Assembly (NCBI GenBank): GCA_010909165.1
Contig: MU008163.1
Location: 1,426,001 to 1,490,000, forward strand
DNA length: 64,000 bases
Origin: Anthoceros angustus
Taxonomy: Eukaryota > Streptophyta > Anthocerotopsida > Anthocerotales > Anthocerotaceae
Reading direction: 5' to 3'
Position numbers and translations under genes: made by a program. Under the pieces are notes generated by a model. The model searched no databases. It saw only the letters and a list, made by a program, of their open reading frames with translations, and was not told the origin of the DNA. Positions within the stretch are counted from its first letter, which is position 1, and every line of letters begins with the position of its first letter. This document shows positions 58,901 to 64,000 of the stretch, piece after piece.

Positions 58901-59463
58901 TTGTGACCACAGCTTCCGTCAGATCTCTTCTTTCGAGAACACTCACTAGATTCTTAAAACCGGGACTTCCTTCCGTGCCCAGCACTTCGATGTTGGTGGC
59001 CGCTGACTGCTCTATTTGGTTCTGAAGCCAGTAACGCAGCTGGGTCGAAGACAGAGCTGAAACATCTTGAACAAGTCCAGCTCGGGCCACAACATCTGGC
59101 TTCAACCCTGCCAGCCATAAATGTGACTAATAATATTTCTCTCCAAGATAAGCACGAAATCAAACATGCAAACTGAAATTCGTCGAAGACGAAAGAAGTC
59201 ACAATTGCAGCTCACCTCGGCTCCTCGATCTCTAGGTGCAGCCCGACTCGACCCACCTTCATCCTCCAGGACATGCCGGTATTTACAACCCGCACCGTAT
59301 CTGCATCCCCGAGTTGGAAATGCTTGCAAGGCACATTGTTGGTTCTGGTGTTACTCCCCATAGTTGTGCTATTACTCCCCATGGTCGCTCTGTGATTCCT
59401 CACGTGTACAGTCGACGTGCTGCTGCTTGATTCATGACATTGTCTCCTCCAAGGGCCCGGCAT
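52976..59463 (-). pseudogene. ZNFX1-type NFX1 zinc-finger helicase, with many frame breaks
   Basis: Domains in order on the minus strand: a CCCH finger (59345-59270: PCKHF...GCRYGAGCKYRH after repairing one base); a helical N-terminal region (59107-58506); YTSVVEYLETQFQLLRED (58414-58110); a superfamily 1 helicase with IQGPPGTGKTF (57400), VCYTNHALDQFL, IVEEAAEVLESH, LIGDHQQLRPS and VAISRARIGLY (58001-55090); an NFX1-type C/H array (55090-53984); CPECRTPVRRSLR; a TPR unit (ALKFNPSLQEAHYGIG); and an RZ finger (GHWYQCPSGHIYVVGECGG...CPDC) ending at 52976. Animal ZNFX1 binds dsRNA or small-RNA targets in antiviral and inheritance pathways. The plant role is unclear. At least eight single- or double-base losses break the frame, mostly in runs of C or G. 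It is either a recent pseudogene or an intact gene with consensus errors. The start ATG at 59463 is tentative. Confidence 0.85.
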
Positions 59464-60202
59464 TTCGCTTTTCCCAGGCTCCAGGTCCCGGGTGTGAGTT
59501 GCACTGTTGCTCGCCGCAGCTGTGCTGTTTGCTGTGGCAGTTTGTGTATGCCGCCTCAAGGCAGAATTGCGCTTTTCCCGTCTCCGACTTCTCCATGTCA
59601 GAAAACGTTTCCCCAGCGTCCCTCTGCCGAATGCGAATGCTTGCTGTGCGTCAGGCAAATGTGAGGCGAACAAATTCGAGAGGTCTACTTGCACTCTTCG
59701 GCACCAACAGATTACGCTCCTCCCTACTCTCCACTTGGGAGGACAGGCCGTCAGCCTGTGCCGTAATATTTAAGTGGAGGATGCTTCTGGAGGGTCCAAG
59801 ACCGGTCAAATCTCCAGGACAACTTAAGTGACGGCGTAACACGACTCAAGAGTTACGATCACGACTCCTCCAACCGATCTCTCTCTCACCTCTCTCCCCG
59901 ACGCTTGCCACGCTCGGACGTTGAGACACCGGGATGGACGGAATACCAAACGCACGGAACGTCTGCGAGGCTGATAAGCACCGCAAGGCTCTTGGTTTCT
60001 AACCGGGAGAGCTCGTGAATGACAGATTAAACAAATTAACTGACACTTCATCCAAGACCCAATCCTCCGCGCGGCAGCAGGGGCAGGGGCAGGGACATCG
60101 GCCGCCCGGGGATGGCACACAAGGGCAGGCGCGCGGTTGACGAGGGATGGATGTCCCGTCCAAAAACCGGACGAGCTTGTCCTCCTGCTCCGTGATGACG
60201 TG
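59464..60202. other. Upstream region of the ZNFX1-type gene
   Basis: The helicase frame remains open upstream to about 59694 without a further ATG, so the true start may lie in another exon. The remainder is GC-rich and lacks a supported gene. Confidence 0.4.
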
Positions 60203-60325
60203 GCCTTACAGGCTGTGGCTGCCCTACACACACAACCAAGAGCTGTGGCCCTACACACACAACCAAGAGCTGTGGCCCTACACACACAACCAAGAGTTGT
60301 GGCCCTACACACACAACCAAGAGCT
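60203..60325 (+). repeat. 27-bp minisatellite, about four copies
   Basis: A unit of AGCTGTGGCCCTACACACAC followed by AACCAAG occurs in tandem nearly without change (one AGTTGTGG variant, one CTGTGGCTGCC variant at the left edge). As 27 is a multiple of three, open frames run through on both strands, but no protein family is evident. Confidence 0.88.
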
Positions 60326-60897
60326 GTTGTACGATCGCTGAGGAAGCACGTCGGTACCAATCACCAGGGGATGGCCAGAAGGCCGAGATAGTGGGTTGAG
60401 GGACCAAGCACTTGCTCTCGTATGGATTGCCATTGCATACTAAATAGAAAAATAACATATAGGGTGACTAAGGCATCCTTTCACATGCCTATGTTAGGGC
60501 TCGCCTTGCAACTTGTAAAAGTCCACATTTCCCCATAGTTGGCACAGTCCCTTGATGCACGACTTCGTATGCTTGAGCATTCATGGCTTGTCCAAACTCC
60601 AAGAAGCCGAAAGAAACCCCCAACACTTGGCACACCGGTCTAAGGCTTATCTAGATCCTCATCCCCATAATGCACACTACCTATATTGAAAGCTACGAGA
60701 TTCTCGGGAGGGTTCTATGGTGGGGTACACACCGACACTCCATTTACCAACCTCCTTCCATGCGGCTCCACATCACGCGGTTTCCGCCTTCCCTCCACCT
60801 CCTTTGCCCATTACCACTCCTAGTCGGCTATCACCCTTGCCCACTCCCGGGCACCAGAGCTTGTTGTCCAGCTTATTGACGGAGTAATGGGACCAAG

Positions 60898-60952
60898 TGG
60901 GCAAGATCCCATCAAAGAGATGTTTGACATCTCTTTGATCTGATCTTGCCCA
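60898..60952 (+). other. Near-perfect hairpin, 26-bp arms and 3-nt loop
   Basis: Left arm TGGGCAAGATC-CC-ATCAAAGAGATGT and right arm ACATCTCTTTGAT-CT-GATCTTGCCCA pair with only two mismatched positions around a TTG loop. The loop is too short for a usual plant pre-miRNA. Confidence 0.8.
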
Positions 60953-61379
60953 AATGATGGGACATGTTGGATAGCTAAATCGAACGGATGGATAACTCAC
61001 CAAATGTTATCATCTCCTTCCTTATCCCTTGAAATCCAGCCCCAAAAGTATTTTACTCTTCTTTCTCCCTTGGTGATTGGCCTTAAACAACCAAACTCCC
61101 TTGTGGAGACCTCATTCCTCTTCTTGGACTTGGGCTTCTTCTTCTTCTTGGCCTCAAGCCTTGGGACTTGGCCTCTTCTTGTGCCTTGGGTCCTTTCTTT
61201 TGGCCTCAAGCGTTGGGACTTAAGCCTCTCCTTTGGCCTTAGGCCCCTCTCTAAGCCTCAAGCCTTGGGACTTGGGCCTCTCCTTTAGCCTTGGTCCCCT
61301 TTTGTCTTGGCCTCTAGCATTGGGCACACTCTTCAAGCTCCACTTTGCTTTAGAGCTGTCCCTTGCCTACTTGCCTAAT
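60953..61379. other. Low-complexity GCCTCAAGCCTTGGGACTTG-type repeats
   Basis: From 61130 to 61330 a phrase like GGCCTCAAGCCTTGGGACTT recurs about four times with variation, after a CTT microsatellite (61137-61155). No gene supported. Confidence 0.55.
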
Positions 61380-61575
61380 GAGCTAAGCATAGCCTAGCAT
61401 CACCTTAGCAAGCCTAGCATCACCTTAGCAAGCCTAGCATCTCCTTAGCAAGCCTAGCATACTTAGCACACTAAGCCTAGCACGGCCTAGCATCGCCTAG
61501 CACACTTAGCACACTTAGCACACTAGCACACCTAACAAGCCTAGCACAATAAGTCTTGCATGGCCTAGCATCAGC
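61380..61575 (+). repeat. AGCCTAGCATCACCTTAGCA minisatellite
   Basis: A 21-bp unit (AGCCTAGCATCACCTTAGCA plus A) repeats three times almost perfectly at 61395-61460, then breaks down into shorter CTTAGCACA and CTAGCACGG units to about 61575. Confidence 0.85.
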
Positions 61576-62290
61576 CGCAGATACCTAGTTCCCCCGAATC
61601 AAAAACAAATCAGCACGGAGAGAAACCCCATTGAGGAGGGTATAAGGGCGCTCTCTGTACAAAAGAACCTACTCTCCTTAACCACTGAGAACATAACGTC
61701 AATGCGTTGTGCACAAAACAGGTAGAGTAGGTCCCAAAGGCGTCAAGGGGCCCCATGCTCGGGAGAGAGGAGATCAATGGTTGGACCAACCCGACGGAAA
61801 TGCATCATAGTGGAAAAAGTTGCAAATGGCGGACATATGATGAAGGGTCGTGCTAGGAGCAGGAACCCGCGCCCTCAGCAGGCAAGAGCGAGGCTCGAGA
61901 GGGCCGTGGAATAGAGGAATCTTAGAGAAGGGCCATCTGTGACTGCGCATAATGCTTCTCCAGGAGGGAGGCTTGGAGGTCGCGAAGCCCAACCTTGGGG
62001 AGTGAGGAGAAAAGAAGCATGGCGGCCCTAGCCTTGTAGGAAAGAAATCCCCTACCAAGCCGCAAGGAAACCTGCAAAGGAAAAGAGCCTTCCTCAACGC
62101 CCGAGGCAACAGCCTCTAAGATGTGAGCATCCCAGATCAAGAAACGGGAGGCTAAGATGGGGGCAAAGAGAGCCCAGCTCCCAAGGAAAATCGTCGGCGT
62201 ATAGACCGCCGTGGCCAGGAGCTCGGTGCCACCAAAAGCAACAGGGAAGGAGGTAGGGATGCCTACCGCCTCGCTAGATCCCCAACGCCA
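61576..62290. other. Gap with a minus-strand open frame of unclear origin
   Basis: Overlapping minus-strand frames (62140-61922 and 62109-61774) read LQVSLRLGRGFLSYKARAAM and similar, which looks like decayed repeat-encoded protein, but I cannot name the element. Confidence 0.3.
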
Positions 62291-62299
62291 CTATATATA

Positions 62300-64000
62300 T
62301 ATATATCTTTGGTGGGAGGATGTGCAAGTTGATGTGTTTACATAACCATGATTGTGCAATCCAATACTAGTTTAAGACAACCTCATCTCAATATAATTCA
62401 TGAATATTAAGTGAATGATTATGAACCTACTTCACAAATTGCAACTAAGTTTATGAAAATATTAGTATTGATAAAGATATGGGGGAGATTGGTGCTTCTC
62501 TAGCTTAGGTCTCGATGACCATAGCTCGATTATGAGCTAATAATTTAGAGTTTCACTTTATAGCATGAATCCAATATATAGAAAAAGAAATAAATTCACA
62601 TGGAAAAAATGATCATGAATTGACATAATGATAAGTGTATAATATCTTCATGTATATGTACAAAAATATTATGCGTGATAGCATTATTTTATTCCTTTTT
62701 TCTTTAAATCATGTTTACGGATGGTTCTTCATGTATCCATATATGGGTGAAGATAGGCGTCATTCAAAAAGAAAAAAGGAATAAAATAATGCTATCACGC
62801 GATAATATTTTTGTACATATACATGAAGATATTTCCACATTTGAAGCGAGGTGAAGATAGGAGGAATAAATCCAATTCTGAGCTCATTATATATTGGAGC
62901 TTTGAGGAGGTGCTACATTACATAGGAGTAAATGATACATTGGCTACTTAGATCATTCACTTAATATTCATGAATTGACATAATGATAAGTGTATAATAT
63001 CTTCATGTATATGTACAAAAATATTATGCGTGATAGCATTATTTTATTCCTTTTTTCTTTAAATCATGTTTACGGATGGTTCTTCATGTATCCATATATG
63101 GGTGAAGATAGGCGTCATTCAAAAAGAAAACTATTATGTATATTTTATCTATGGCGACTAGGTAGACAAGTAAGAAGAATGTGGGTACTAAGTAGATATT
63201 TTGCATGTCTTGGAAGATTCTTGGAAGACCAAGAGTTTGGTCGATTGAAAGAGAAGATAAGAAGTCATGAAAGACGCCTTCTCTAGGTTAGGAACTAGAA
63301 ATCGCTCACCTACAAATTTATCATTATCTCATTCCCACCCGTTGTTCATAGTCGCTTTTGATTGTCCATTGTCTCTTTTAATCTATTTGTCCGCTCCTAA
63401 TAGGTGTTACATGCATGTGAAAGAAATAAATTCACATGGAAAAAATGATCATGAATTGACATAATGATAAGTGTATAATATCTTCATGTATCCATATATG
63501 GGTGAAGATAGGCGTCATTCAAAAAGAAATAAATTCACATGGAAAAAAAATGATCATGAATTATATTGAGATGAGGCTTTTAAACTAGTATTGGATTGCA
63601 CAATCATGGTTATGTAAATACATCAACTGGTTTTTCCATCTCTTTTATAATAAAGTCCTCTTTCCCCAATACATCAACTTGCACATCCAACTACCAAATA
63701 TATATATATATAGTCACTCATAAGGGAAATATTATGCTCAAACAAGTCCAAAAGCGTTTATATAACTAGAAGGAAAGCAAAAATATCAAATCGAATCCTC
63801 AAGCAAAACTACGAGGTTACTTACAACAAAAACATGAGCACCATAGTCTTCTCAATAACAACCAAAGGAGTTGTCCATTGACAGTGACATACATACATAC
63901 CGAGTTAGTAAGGACTTCATAGTCAAACCACTCTAAGTGAAACATGCTAAGACGGTGTTACCCGACCCTCTTGTAAGAAGGCCCTTCCGCCTAACCCACT
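62300..64000 (+). mobile_element. Foldback-like AT-rich repeat, cut by the window edge
   Basis: The segment at 62330-62365 (GTTGATGTGTTTACATAACC and following) is the reverse complement of 63580-63625, giving arms around 1.2 kb of interior. Inside, a block from TGAATTGACATAATGATAAG to GGCGTCATTCAAAAAGAAA occurs at 62614-62776, again at 62970-63128, and in part at 63453-63530. 62643-62703 and 62772-62833 are inverted copies of each other. The part after 63570 is the direct match of 51690-52080. No coding capacity is evident. Confidence 0.65.

Noticed and set aside
60898-60952. Hairpin as a microRNA precursor
   Set aside because: A 3-base loop and about 55 bases in total are too short for a plant pre-miRNA. 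Kept only as a structural finding.
1-64000. CRISPR arrays, bacterial operons, rRNA or tRNA genes
   Set aside because: The tandem repeats present are minisatellites or gene-segment duplications without spacers. I saw no cloverleaf with A/B boxes and no rRNA signature, and genes are spliced and plant-type.

Overview
The window is nuclear DNA of a land plant, probably a seed-free one such as a fern. The host genes are plant-type and spliced: Rab GDI, the RNA kinase GRC3/NOL9, an ARM-TPR protein, a saccharopine-dehydrogenase-like oxidoreductase and a QCR10-like complex III subunit. They lie among long repeat tracts with Ty1/copia and Ty3/gypsy remains. The fern assignment is inference, based partly on the style of the intron-less PPR gene.

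Region 1 (1-12.3 kb). A minus-strand copia element (LTR, tRNA-Met primer site, gag, start of protease) is split inside gag by a block of about 10.5 kb. The block has matching inverted termini of about 30 bp (495-525 and 10942-10972), and ACTA flanks it on both sides. Removing it and one ACTA rejoins the gag reading. Inside is a plus-strand, intron-containing but frame-broken gene with a ParB-like part (GGNHT motif) and a part resembling DNA methyltransferase motif IV and what follows. I do not know a described transposon of this make-up, and it is the main discovery candidate. The middle of the gene is present in nested tandem copies (3 x about 850 bp, 3 x about 745 bp, 2 x 1094 bp). The copies differ mainly by tiny deletions, many at CHG trinucleotides, so part of the array may be an assembly artefact.

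Region 2 (12.3-25 kb). Remains of a minus-strand acidic/coiled-coil ORF, then AT-rich DNA, then a decayed gypsy element whose pol ends in a PHD finger. Its 3' end, together with a LINE ORF1-like fragment, is duplicated in tandem (period 1422 bp).

Region 3 (25-36 kb). A B-lectin pseudogene, a two-exon QCR10-like gene, an intron-less Yippee gene, a PPR fragment, an Arg/His-rich ORF, a G-patch (MOS2/GPKOW-like) ORF without KOW domains, and an intact 718-residue PPR gene.

Region 4 (36-50.5 kb). A conserved gene island: Rab GDI (13 exons, minus), GRC3/NOL9 (plus), ARM-TPR (2 exons, minus) and the oxidoreductase (2 exons, minus).

Region 5 (50.5-64 kb). A repeat tract, a ZNFX1-type helicase gene on the minus strand (CCCH, helicase, NFX1 fingers, TPR, RZ finger) with many one-base frame breaks at G/C runs, minisatellites, a near-perfect 26-bp-arm hairpin, and a foldback repeat that copies the 51-52 kb tract in both orientations.

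The genes form no operon or pathway. They are unrelated housekeeping genes and degenerate copies. Exon limits were read by eye from GT/AG sites and family similarity. No alignment or database search was run.
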